This document shows positions 9,856 through 19,088 of a stretch of DNA of 64,000 nt, in pieces (position 1 is the first letter of the stretch; each line of letters opens with the position of its first letter). The notes under the pieces were generated by a model. That model worked only from the letters and a program-made list of their open reading frames with translations, was not told the DNA's origin and ran no database searches. Source of the stretch: JACCXG01 sp963836735 (GTDB lineage Bacteria > Acidobacteriota > Vicinamibacteria > Vicinamibacterales > 2-12-FULL-66-21); contig CAWIKP010000025.1 in NCBI GenBank assembly GCA_963836735.1, positions 734,680-798,679 of the forward strand, in the 5' to 3' direction. A program made the position numbers and the translations under genes.

Positions 9856-11367
9856 TCAACTCTGCAACACCCACGTATCCTTCGATCCGCCACCCTGCGA
9901 CGAGTTCACCACCAGCGATCCCTTGCGAAGCGCGACGCGGGTCAACCCTCCTGGCGCAATCGTGACCTTCTCGCCGTGGAGCACGTAGGGACGCAGGTCG
10001 ACGTGCCGCGGCTCGATGTTGCCTTCGATCAGGCAGGGCGCCGTCGACAGCGCCAGCACCGGCTGCGCGATGTAGTTGCGCGGGTCCGCGACGATGCGGT
10101 CGCGCATGGCGCGGCGCTGCTCCTCGGAGCTGTGCGGACCGATCAACATGCCATAGCCGCCCGACTCTCCCACCGCCTTGACCACGAACTCGTGCAGCCG
10201 GTCGATCACGTGGGCCCGGTGCGTGTCGTTGGTCATCAGCAGAGTGTCGACGTTGTCGAGAATCGGATCCTCGCCGAGGTAGTACTTGATGATGCTCGGC
10301 ACGTAGGCATAGATCGCCTTGTCGTCGGCCACGCCGGTGCCGAGCGCGTTCGCCAGCGTCACGTTGCCGGCACGATAGGCGCTGAACAGTCCCGGCACGC
10401 CGAGCGAGGAATCCACCCGGAACGCCAGCGGATCCAGGAAGTCGTCGTCCACCCGGCGGTAGATCACGTGCACGCGCTTGAGCCCGCGGGTGGTGCGCAT
10501 GTAGACCACGTTGTCGTGCACCACGAGGTCGCGGCCTTCGACGAGCTCGATGCCCATCTGGCGCGCGAGGAACGAGTGCTCGTAGTAGGCGGAGTTGTAG
10601 ACGCCGGGCGTCAGCAGGGCGACGGTCGGATCGGGACGGCCGTCAGGCGCGAGCGCGCGCAGCGTGGAGAGCAGCGCCTGGCTGTATTGCTCGATCGGCC
10701 GCACGCCGCACTTCCGGAACAGCGTTGGGAAGATCTGCTTCATGACCTTGCGGCTCGAGAGCATGTACGAGACGCCGCTCGGCACGCGCAGGTTGTCCTC
10801 GAGCACGACGAAGCGGCCGTCGGGGAGCCGCACCAGATCGGTGCCCATCACGTTGACGTAGACATCGCGCGGCACCTTCACGCCGCTCATCTGCCGGCGG
10901 AAGTGGCGGCAGGTGTAGACCACGCTTCCCGGGATCACCCGGTCGTTGAGGATCTTGCGCTCGTGATAGATGTCCTTCAGGAACAGATTGAGCGCGGTGA
11001 CCCGCTGCGTCAGGCCGCGCTCGATGACGTCCCAGTCCGCCGCCGACACGATGCGCGGCAGCAGGTCGTGCGGAAAAATGCGCTCGGTGGCTTCGTTCCG
11101 GCCGTAAACCGTGAACGTGATCCCCTGGTTGAAGAACGTGAGGTCCGCCTGCTGCTTGCTGCGGAGCAGTTCCTCCGGGGTCAGCTTGAGCAGCTCCCTG
11201 TGCAGTTTGCGGTACGGCCGGCGGGGCTGCGCCTTCCCGTCGAACATCTCGTCGAAGGCGTCTGACAGCGTGTAGCCGGAGAATACATCGACCACGGATT
11301 GAATGGCAGCCTCGCTGAAGGTTGTCGTGGCGTTCTGCCATGCAACGGTCGAGCCGGAATACCGCAA
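9856..11367 (-). CDS. Circularly permuted ATP-grasp enzyme (DUF404/DUF407 type)
   Basis: Intact 503-residue protein. The family is predicted to be an amidoligase using ATP to form an acyl-phosphate and then an amide bond. Typical segments are FDEMFDG near residue 40, GITFTVYGRNEATERIFP, VPRDVYVNVMGTDLVRLPDG, VLEDNLRVPSGVSYML and the C-terminal YVLHGEKVTIAPGGLTRVAL followed by VNSSQGGGSKDTWVL. It starts 9 bp after the Anbu stop and ends 10 bp before alpha-E, so these three are very likely cotranscribed. The substrate peptide or amine is not known. Confidence 0.92.
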   Translation of the reverse strand: MRYSGSTVAWQNATTTFSEAAIQSVVDVFSGYTLSDAFDEMFDGKAQPRRPYRKLHRELLKLTPEELLRSKQQADLTFFNQGITFTVYGRNEATERIFPHDLLPRIVSAADWDVIERGLTQRVTALNLFLKDIYHERKILNDRVIPGSVVYTCRHFRRQMSGVKVPRDVYVNVMGTDLVRLPDGRFVVLEDNLRVPSGVSYMLSSRKVMKQIFPTLFRKCGVRPIEQYSQALLSTLRALAPDGRPDPTVALLTPGVYNSAYYEHSFLARQMGIELVEGRDLVVHDNVVYMRTTRGLKRVHVIYRRVDDDFLDPLAFRVDSSLGVPGLFSAYRAGNVTLANALGTGVADDKAIYAYVPSIIKYYLGEDPILDNVDTLLMTNDTHRAHVIDRLHEFVVKAVGESGGYGMLIGPHSSEEQRRAMRDRIVADPRNYIAQPVLALSTAPCLIEGNIEPRHVDLRPYVLHGEKVTIAPGGLTRVALRKGSLVVNSSQGGGSKDTWVLQS

Positions 11368-11376
11368 GCGGTGTGG

Positions 11377-12195
11377 CTACCGCCGGACGGCGGCCTGGGG
11401 CTCGTTCTCGCCTCTGGACGCGGCTCGGGGCGACCCTGAGCCTGTCGAAGAGTCGGATTCGTCCGCCGACGGCTCGTCGAACTGAATCTCCGGCAGCTGC
11501 TCGACCGCCCGCCGCAGGGACTTTTCCCACGATTCGTGAATCAGGTTGAGGTCCGGGTCCGACGCCCCCAGGCGCCTGTGGCGGGTGATGCGAAAGCTGT
11601 CGCGCTTGTATAGAAGCAGGTCGATCGGCGGGCCGACCGTCACGTTCGATCGCATGGTGGCGTCGAACGACAGCAGCGCGTACTTGGCGGCCACTTCGAG
11701 GGACGTGGCGCTCTGGATGCCGCGATCGAGAATCGGGCGTCCATACTTCACCTCGCCGAGCTGCAGGTAGGGCGAGTCTTCGGTCGCCTGCAGCGGATTG
11801 CCTTGCGGGTAAATCAGATACAGGGTTGGCGGTTCGCCGCGTACCTGGCCGCCCAGCAGCAGGTTCACGTTGAAGCTGAAATGGTCGCGCTCGAGGGAAG
11901 CGCGATCCATCTCCGACACCTTCCGCACGGTTTCCCCGACGATACGCGCGGCGTGATAGCTGGAAGGCGCCTTGGCCAGCCCGAGACCAGCGTCGAAATC
12001 AACGCGGAGCAGCGAAATCACCGACTGGCTGATCGACAGGCTGCCGCTGGTGAGAATCACGAAGACCCGCTCGTCCTCGAGGACGAAGCGGTACATCTTG
12101 CGGCAGACGTTGACCTGATCGAACCCGGCGTTCGATCTCGAATCCGACGCCATCACGAGGCCGTCGTCAGTCACAATCCCGAGGCAGTAAGTCAC
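11377..12195 (-). CDS. Anbu-type proteasome-like peptidase
   Basis: Ntn-hydrolase of the ancestral proteasome/HslV-like branch, 272 residues. I chose the GTG at 12195 (Val-Thr-Tyr-Cys-Leu-Gly) over the longer ATG start at 12255. Removal of the initiator Met then exposes the Thr expected as nucleophile, as in Anbu proteins that begin Met-Thr-Tyr-Cys, and a GAGGA site lies just upstream. The fold-defining segment VMASDSRSNAGFDQVNVCRK and the SFNVNLLLGGQ and GRPILDR motifs are present. The C-terminal ~40 residues are polar and low complexity. It is first in the minus-strand run Anbu, ATP-grasp, alpha-E, transglutaminase. Confidence 0.88.
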   Translation of the reverse strand: MTYCLGIVTDDGLVMASDSRSNAGFDQVNVCRKMYRFVLEDERVFVILTSGSLSISQSVISLLRVDFDAGLGLAKAPSSYHAARIVGETVRKVSEMDRASLERDHFSFNVNLLLGGQVRGEPPTLYLIYPQGNPLQATEDSPYLQLGEVKYGRPILDRGIQSATSLEVAAKYALLSFDATMRSNVTVGPPIDLLLYKRDSFRITRHRRLGASDPDLNLIHESWEKSLRRAVEQLPEIQFDEPSADESDSSTGSGSPRAASRGENEPQAAVRR

Positions 12196-12398
12196 GGTTC
12201 CTCGCGAGGAAACAGGCCTGCGGCGCGGCCCGGCGTGGAGGGTCTCATCATACACGCTGCGTGCACGCTCCGCCTTCGCGCCGTGAACGATCCCTGTGCG
12301 GCATGGTGCGACCTCGCCGTCGCTGGTCGCCTCGTGCCGCGGAGGCGGACGGTGTCGGTCCGGGCGGCACGGATCCTGCCTCTATCCTTGGTCGCCCT

Positions 12399-13205
12399 AT
12401 GCTCATTCGTCTCGGCTATGACATCCGCTTCGACATCTCCGCACCGGTCCCGATGACGGCGCTGCTGAACGTCCACCCGTCGCGGCGCCACGACCTGCGG
12501 GAGCCCGATCGCGTCAGCCTGGAACCGGAGATGCCGGTCGAAGAGTACGAGGATTTGTTCGGGAACCTGGGTACGCGGTTCGTCGCGCCGCAGGGGGCCA
12601 TCCGCCTGACGAGCTCGACGGTGGTCGAAGATTCAGGCCTGCCGGACCCGGTCTGCCCTGGTGCGCGCGAGGTGCCGGTCGGCGATTTGCCACCCGGGAT
12701 GCTGCGCTACCTGATGGCCAGCCGCTTTTGCGAGGTCGATCTTCTGTCACCGATCGCCGTCGAACTGTTCGGGGACGCACCACGAGGATGGGGGCGGGTC
12801 CAGGCGATCTGCGACTGGGTGTATTCGAAGGTGACGTTCAGCTACCCCCACGCCCGCTCGACCCGCACGGCGCTCGACGTGTTCACGGAGCGAGTGGGCG
12901 TGTGCCGGGATTTCCAGCACCTGGCGGTGACCTTCTGCCGCGCCATGAACATTCCGGCGCGCTATGCTGCCGGGTATCTCGGGGACATCGGCGTCCCCCT
13001 GTCCGCCTCACCGATGGACTTCAGCGCGTGGTTCGAGGCCTACCTCGACGGCAAGTGGTGGACGTTCGACGCCCGCCACAACCGCCCCCGGATCGGCCGC
13101 GTCCTGCTCGCGACCGGGCTCGACGCCACCGACGTCGCAATCACCACGTCATTCGGAGCGGCGAAGCTGACGCAGTTTCACGTGGTCACCGACGAAATTG
13201 TGTGA
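12399..13205 (+). CDS. Second transglutaminase-like protein, divergent from Anbu
   Basis: Intact 268-residue cytoplasmic-looking protein. It has a transglutaminase core with Cys in RVGVCRDFQHLAVTFCRAMN (about residue 170) and Asp in WWTFDARHNRPRIGR. The strand that normally carries the catalytic His (HAW) reads DFSAWFEAYLDG, so Ser sits at the His position; a nearby His follows in ARHN. The ATG at 12399 begins MLIRLGYDIRF, a natural domain start; the longer upstream frame is not conserved in character. It is divergent from Anbu with about 200 bp between the starts, which should hold both promoters. Confidence 0.85.
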   Translation: MLIRLGYDIRFDISAPVPMTALLNVHPSRRHDLREPDRVSLEPEMPVEEYEDLFGNLGTRFVAPQGAIRLTSSTVVEDSGLPDPVCPGAREVPVGDLPPGMLRYLMASRFCEVDLLSPIAVELFGDAPRGWGRVQAICDWVYSKVTFSYPHARSTRTALDVFTERVGVCRDFQHLAVTFCRAMNIPARYAAGYLGDIGVPLSASPMDFSAWFEAYLDGKWWTFDARHNRPRIGRVLLATGLDATDVAITTSFGAAKLTQFHVVTDEIV

Positions 13206-13570
13206 GTGAGGTCGGCAGCTGGACGATTTCGTAAGGCCGGCTGATTCGATCGTTTGGTCTGCATTTTTAGTTGCGGGCGCGGCCCCACTCCCGCCCGCTG
13301 CCAGCGCTCGCTCCGCTCGCGCCGGTGACTAGTCGCATCTAGCTGGTTGGACTAGCAGGACGTTCGAGGAAAGCCACTGGAGAAAGCTGATCCAAGCGCC
13401 TCGGGGCAGCTAAACTGCGGCGCCGAGCGAAGCGAGGCGCTGGCAGCTCGTGGGGGTGGCGCCCCACGCGCATCAGATAACGCAGGCAGAGCCGCTCACT
13501 GTTGCTACGCGCGTCCGACGAAACCGTCCGCTGACGGAGAAACGAGACACTTTCGTCGCGCGTCACCGCT
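13206..13570. repeat. 365-bp intergenic region with a long imperfect inverted repeat
   Basis: No gene is visible between the transglutaminase stop and the convergent symporter stop. Arms 13281-13323 and 13419-13463 pair imperfectly over about 43 bases, including GCTGCCAGCGC and CGCTC-rich segments. The ~95-base loop contains smaller symmetric pieces (CTAGTCGCATCTAG). I tested it as an integron attC and as a tRNA; neither fits. Confidence 0.55.
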
Positions 13571-15169
13571 CTACGCAAAATGCACCCACAGCCCAATCAC
13601 GAACAGCGCCAGCGCGATCGTGCCGGCGAGGTGGATGCGGAACAGCCGCTGCGACCGCTCGGACCGCGGGATATACGACGACCCCAGGGTCTTGAACGTG
13701 AGGCCGCGCAGTTGCGCCAGGTTCACGGGCTCGGTCGCCAGTGAGACCGCCACCAGGAGCACCACGCTGATCGCGAACAGCAGGATCGCGAAGTGCAGGA
13801 AGTTCATCGTCACCAGCGGCGCGACGAGCGGCGCCTGGGCCAGGGCGCTGTCGCGATTCAACTCGAGGACGAAGCGCGCCGTGCCGAGGATCGCCCCCGA
13901 GGCGAGCGCCGCGATCGCGCCGTGGCGGTTGGCGCGCGGCCAGGCGACGCCGAGCAGGAAGACGGCCGCGATCGGCGGGCTGATGTACGCCTGCACGCTC
14001 TGCAGGTAGATGTAGACCTCGGTGCTCAGGTACTGAATGAACGGCACCCACGCAATGCCGAGCGCCACCATCACCACGGTGAAGAGGCGGCCGACGGTGA
14101 CCAGCTGCCGCTCGGTCGCGCCCGGCTTCAGCTTCTTGTAGACATCGAGCGTGACCAGCGTGGATGCCGAGTTGAACGTCGCCGACAGCGATGACATCAG
14201 CGCGGCGAGCAGCGCCGCCACCATCACGCCGATGACACCCGTGGGCAGCAGCCGCACCACCAGCGTCGGATACGCATCGTCGCCCTTGATGTCCGGGTAG
14301 AGCGCGCGAGCGATCAGGCCGGGGAGCACGAGCACGAACACCGGCAGGATCTTGAGCAGGCCGCACAGGATCGCGCCGCCGCGCGCATCCTCCTCGGTCT
14401 TCGCGCCGAGCACGCGCTGCACGATCATCTGATCGGTGCACCAGTACCAGATCCCCAGGATTGGCGCGCCGAAGAAGATGCCGGTCCACGGAAAGGCCGG
14501 ATCCGTGGACGGCTTCATCATGTGAAAGAAGTCCGGCGGCAGCGCCTGCCGCAGACCTGACATTCCGCCGGCCTCGATCAGCCCGAGCACGGTCAGCGTG
14601 ATCGCGCCGGCCAGCAGCACGATCGCCTGCATGAACTCGGTGTAGATGACCGCGGCAAGGCCGCCGAAGATCGTGTAGACCCCGGTCGCCAGCACCATCA
14701 CCGCCGCCGAGGTGTAGAAGTCCCACCCGACGGTTGCGCGCAGGACCAGCGCGCCGGCGTAGAGCGAGACCGAGATCTTCGTGAACACGTAGGCCAGGAT
14801 CGAGACGGTGGTGAGATACCAGCGGCACGCGGGGCCATAGCGGCGCTCGAGGAACTCCGGCATCGTGTAGACGTTGGTGCGCAGGTAGAACGGCACGAAC
14901 ACCCAGCCGAGCATCATGCACATGAACACGGCCAGCCACTCGAAGTGGCCGACCGCCAGGCCCGAGCTCGCGCCTGAACCGGCGAGGCCGATGAAGTGCT
15001 CGCTCGAGATGTTGGCGGCGAAGAGCGACGCGCCGATCGCCACCCAGCCGACGCTCTTGTCCGCGAGGAAGTAGCTGCGGCTGGTTTTGGCGCGCCTGAA
15101 GAAGTAGGCGCCAATGCCGAACACGATGGCGAAGTAGACGAGGACGATGACGTTGTCGAGTGCGCTCAT
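13571..15169 (-). CDS. Sodium:solute symporter (SSS/SGLT family)
   Basis: Intact 532-residue inner-membrane transporter with about 14 hydrophobic segments. Family features are YFLADKSVGWVAIGASLFA and SSEHFIGLAGSGA after segment 1, FVPFYLRTNVYTMPEFLERR, the core IYTEFMQAIVLLAGA and WYWCTDQMIVQRVLGAK. This last stretch is like sugar-transporting members (SglT/SGLT) rather than proline or pantothenate carriers. It starts 21 bp after the dehydrogenase stop, so transport and oxidation are probably coupled in one operon. The substrate is inferred only as a sugar or similar organic solute. Confidence 0.9.
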   Translation of the reverse strand: MSALDNVIVLVYFAIVFGIGAYFFRRAKTSRSYFLADKSVGWVAIGASLFAANISSEHFIGLAGSGASSGLAVGHFEWLAVFMCMMLGWVFVPFYLRTNVYTMPEFLERRYGPACRWYLTTVSILAYVFTKISVSLYAGALVLRATVGWDFYTSAAVMVLATGVYTIFGGLAAVIYTEFMQAIVLLAGAITLTVLGLIEAGGMSGLRQALPPDFFHMMKPSTDPAFPWTGIFFGAPILGIWYWCTDQMIVQRVLGAKTEEDARGGAILCGLLKILPVFVLVLPGLIARALYPDIKGDDAYPTLVVRLLPTGVIGVMVAALLAALMSSLSATFNSASTLVTLDVYKKLKPGATERQLVTVGRLFTVVMVALGIAWVPFIQYLSTEVYIYLQSVQAYISPPIAAVFLLGVAWPRANRHGAIAALASGAILGTARFVLELNRDSALAQAPLVAPLVTMNFLHFAILLFAISVVLLVAVSLATEPVNLAQLRGLTFKTLGSSYIPRSERSQRLFRIHLAGTIALALFVIGLWVHFA

Positions 15170-15190
15170 GATGCGGATGCGGTCGGTGGA

Positions 15191-18040
15191 TCAGCGGGTG
15201 GCCTGATAGATACGAACCTGCGCGATCGCCCATTGCTCGCCGTTGCTGGCGCTTCCGGTCTGGGTGATGCGGATGAACTTCGCGTCCGCCGGCGCGAACT
15301 GCATCACCGTCGTCGGCGCCGCGCCCGCTCCCTGGGCGACGGGTGGCCCCAGGCGCTGCCGTCCATCGAGAGCTGCACGCTGTAGGCGACCGGGCCGGCG
15401 ATCGGCACCTGTGGTCCGCCGCGGCCCCCGCCGGCGCCGCGCTGCGGAGCGGGCGGCGCCGGTGCCGCCCCGCTCGCTGTCCCTGCCCGCGGCCGGTGGC
15501 GCCGCGCCACGGCCGCCACGTCGCCCACGACCGAATGGCAACGCCGTGTCGATCTGCACTTCGCTGACCGTCGTCGGCTGCGGCAGCTCGATCTGGAACC
15601 ACATGCCCGGCTGCTGCGCGGCCCCCGCCGTATCCCACCTGCCACCGGGGACGGTGCCGGTGGCGTTCATCGCGGCCTCGGTGTTGTGGCTGGCGGACAG
15701 CCGCCACTCGGCGGCGTTGGTCATGACCCGCGGCAGCGACGCTTCGAGCTCGGGGAGCGTCCAGGAGGCCTTCCGCGCCGCATGCCCGCGGACGAACGCC
15801 ACCTGCGCCGGCGTGATGAACATCCCCGGAATTGCCGAAGCTGTTGCGGACGTAGTTCGCGACGTCGGAGATCCATTCATCGGTGTTGGTACCCATCGGC
15901 ACCATCACGCCGCCCGGGTACTCCTTGTCGCCGAGCGGGCCGGTGAGGCCGTGCAGCAGCACCTTGATCACGTAGTCGCGATGTCCGGTCACGCGCGCCG
16001 AACCGGCGAGCGGCGGCGCGAGCCGCGTGCCTTCGGGCGCGCCGGCCATCGGCGCGCCGGCGCCGTCCGGAGCATGGCACGCGGCGCAGATCTCCTTGTA
16101 GGCGGCCTCGCCGCGAAGCAGCGCGCGGCGTTGATCGGTCGAGAAGTTGAAGGCGTTGACGGTCGTATCGGCGAGCGACGGCCGCTGCCCGAGCGACGTC
16201 GGCGGCTTCAGGATCTGCGTGCCGATCTCGCGCACGCCGCGCACGCGTGGTCGCCGCCACGCGGCGCGGATCATCTTGTCGGCGTCGGGAATCTTGTGGA
16301 GGTTGAGGGTCAACATCGCCTGGATGACGACGTTGGGATCGCGGTCCTCCATCATCGCCTTGTAGTCCGCGGCAAACGAGGAGTCCTTCGCCTTGAACAG
16401 CGTCTCGCTGGCCCTGATGGCCTGAATCCTGATCTGCGGATCCGGGCTCTTCATCAGCTCGCGGGCGAGGGCCGCATCGAGCGCGCCGAGGCCTTCCAGC
16501 GTCCAGAGCGCATGAATCCGCGCCAGCTGATTGCCGCTGTTCCGCGCCAGAGTCCGCAGCGCCGGCACCACGCGTCTTGTCCTGCTTCAGCACGAGCAGC
16601 TTCTGCGCCGTGTCGCGCCACCAGCCGTTGGCGTGCTCGAGATGCTTCACCAGTTGCGCCGGCGTCTCGCTGTACATCCGCGGACGCTGGCGATCGGGCG
16701 GCGTGCCTTCGTAGGTGATCTTCCAGATGCGCCCGAGGTTGTGCTGCGCGTCGAGCTTGTATTGCTCCACCTTGCGGCGCAGGTACGAGTTCGGCCCGAC
16801 GAACTGCGCGTCCTGGATGATGCCGGTGTACATGTCGACGACGATCAGCGAGCCATCCGGCGCGTTGTGCACGGCGACCGGGCGGAACAACGGATCGGTG
16901 GAGCGCAGGAACTCGGACTTCGGATAAGCGTTCTGCAGCTGGGTGAGGCCATCGCGCACCACGACCTTGGCGCGGCGCACGATCCGGCCGACCGGCTCGC
17001 CGAAGAACAGATCGCCCACCATGTCCTGCGGCAGCCGGTGCCCGCGATAGATCTCGACGCCGGAGGCGGCGGTGAAGTGATTGAGCGTGCCGTCGGGCAT
17101 CCGCACGCGGTTCATGCCGCCCTGCATGTCCGCGATGCCGCCCGACGCCGGCCAGGGAACCTGGAAATCCGGCTCGAAGTTGTCGGGAACGTTGAAGGCG
17201 CCGTAAGCGATCGGGGCCTGGAAATTGACGGGGCCGATCTCCCCGCCGCCATCAACCCACCAGGTCTTGCCGTAGTTGTCCTGCGCCGACCACCACTGGC
17301 CGCCGTTCGGCTCCGTCTCTTCGCGCAGCACCTTTCCGCCGGGCGTGATGCGCAGGCGGAACGGGTTGTAGGTCATGTAGAGCCAGTTGTCGAGCGCCCA
17401 GGTCGAGTCCGCCCGGCTGCCATTCCATGTTGGTGACCCGCCCGACGTTGGGGTAGAAGAGCTCCTTCTTGTCCGCGACACCATCGCCGTTGGTATCCGT
17501 GTACTTGAACATGTCGCGGTGGTCGGTCTCGAGCGCGAGGATCACTCCGTCCTCGAGCGGGAACGCCATCCTGGGCATCACCATCTTGTCGACGAACACC
17601 GTGTGCCGGTCGTACCTGCCGTCGCCATCCGTATCCTCGTGGCGCGAGATCCGGCTGACTGGCGCGCGCGAATTGGAGCCGTCGACGTCCTGCATGTAAG
17701 ACCGCATCTCGAGCACGTACATCCGGCCGTTGCCATCGAAGGTCACGCGACCGGATCCTCGATCAGCGGATCGGTCAGGACCGGCTCGATGCGATAGCCC
17801 GGGCGGCAGCAGGAATCGCTTCTGCTCGTCCTCGGGCGGCAACCTGACGACAGGCGGCTTCGGGCTGAAATCGGCACCCATCGCGATCTGGGCATCCAGT
17901 CCGCCGCGTCCAGCGGCGGGCGCCTGGGGAGCCGGTGTGGCTGTGCCGCCCTGCGGGACCGGCGTCTGGCTGAGGAGCAGCGCCCCTGCCACCAGGCAGA
18001 GCAGCACGACGGAACACACGCGGAGGTGAAGTGTTGTCAT
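15191..18040 (-). CDS. PVC-type dehydrogenase/HEAT/cytochrome c/F5-8C-like protein, multiply frameshifted
   Basis: Exported redox protein of about 950 residues. Order: signal peptide (VVLLCLVAGALLLSQ), propeller with DTDGDGRYD and DTNGDGVADK loops, a large membrane-bound-dehydrogenase-like region (LFRPVAVHNAPDGSLIVVDM, NLGRIWKI), HEAT-like helices, one c-type haem motif CAACH, and a discoidin-like C-terminal domain (EWRLSASHNTEAA, then VQLSMDGSAW). Frame changes are needed near 17800, 17752, 17405, 16570, 15840, 15520 and 15340. The long continuous piece 15877-17400 is clearly coding. This is the heaviest indel load of any large gene here. The pattern resembles the intact gene at 43537, so the family assignment is secure although the reading frame is not. 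Confidence 0.75.
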
Positions 18041-18070
18041 AAGACGTGGCGCCGGGGCCGGCGGAAAAGT

Positions 18071-19018
18071 TTACGCCGGATTGAGCACCGCTCTGAAGAA
18101 AGCCTCGATCACCGGAAACACGAGCTGTTGGCGGCGGGAGATCGATTCCGTTCCATCGCTCGAAGAATCCCTGACCTCCATCCAGCGAGGTCCGGCAGCG
18201 TCCAGGTGCGTGCGATTGAGGAATCCATGGCCAAGACCATCGATCAGCGCAAGCGAGACGTTCGTGCGCCTTGCCTTCAGTGCGTCGTAGAGCAGCTCGC
18301 TCTGATGGGGCGGGACCGTCGTATCGGCCAGCCCGTGCAGTATCAGGAATGGCGCCGGTCGTTCGCCGGCATACGTGATCGGATTGGCCGCGCGGACCCG
18401 GTCCGGACACGTCGCGATCGGTGCACCCAGCAGCAGCGACTCGTAGGAGTGGGCGTCGGTCGATGGCAGGTCGGGGTCCGGAAGGAGCAGCGACTCGGGA
18501 TCCTCCGAGCGGGTTCCCGACGGCGGCCGGTGCGCGTCCAGCTGCAGGAAGTCGATCGGAGCGTAACCGACGGCGACCGCCTGCACCGCGGTGTCGTGAT
18601 CCGGATAGGGGGCGTCCGCCGCGCGAAAACAGCCCAAGGGCGCCAGCGCGGCAAGCGCCGCCAGATGGCCGCCCGCCGACGCTCCCCACAGGCCGATGCG
18701 CCTCGAGTCGATGCCGTAAGACGACGCGACCGATCGCAGCCAGCGAATCGCGGTGCGCACGTCTTCGATCTGCGCGGGAAACAGCGCCACACGGCTGAGC
18801 CGATAGTCGATCGCTACCATGGCAAACCCGCGCGAAGCGAAGAAGCGGGTCAGATCCGGAGCGAGCTCGCGGCTGCCGGAACGCCACCCGCCGCCATGAA
18901 TCCAGATAACCACCGGAGGCGGAGCGGGAGCTCCCTCCGGCAGATAGAGGTCGGCGCGCAATGCGAGACCGCCGGGGCTGGCGTACGTTTGCGGCGGCAC
19001 GCGCCTGACCGTCACCAC
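18071..19018 (-). CDS. Alpha/beta-hydrolase, carboxylesterase/BD-FAE type
   Basis: Intact 315-residue hydrolase. Oxyanion motif HGGGWRSG, nucleophile elbow GASAGG, catalytic Asp in ILHGLADTTVPPHQ and His in GLGHGFLN are all visible. No clear signal peptide; GTG start. It lies 30 bp upstream of the dehydrogenase and is probably the first gene of the hydrolase-dehydrogenase-symporter operon. It may deacylate or open a lactone of the sugar handled downstream, but that is inference. Confidence 0.87.
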   Translation of the reverse strand: MVTVRRVPPQTYASPGGLALRADLYLPEGAPAPPPVVIWIHGGGWRSGSRELAPDLTRFFASRGFAMVAIDYRLSRVALFPAQIEDVRTAIRWLRSVASSYGIDSRRIGLWGASAGGHLAALAALAPLGCFRAADAPYPDHDTAVQAVAVGYAPIDFLQLDAHRPPSGTRSEDPESLLLPDPDLPSTDAHSYESLLLGAPIATCPDRVRAANPITYAGERPAPFLILHGLADTTVPPHQSELLYDALKARRTNVSLALIDGLGHGFLNRTHLDAAGPRWMEVRDSSSDGTESISRRQQLVFPVIEAFFRAVLNPA

Positions 19019-19088
19019 GGCTGATGTTCTACACGATTGTCGACACGCCGTGATAAGGGAAAAGGCAAGGGGTCATCACCCTGTTAAG

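Noticed and set aside
13206..13570. Integron attC site or tRNA in the intergenic region
   Set aside because: A GTTGGAC sequence resembles an attC R' box but no matching RYYYAAC box lies at the right distance, and no cloverleaf with a TTCRA arm can be drawn.
13563..16571. 1002-codon minus-strand frame as one giant gene
   Set aside because: Its first part is a genuine piece of the dehydrogenase, but beyond about 15840 it only shadows the symporter in another frame.
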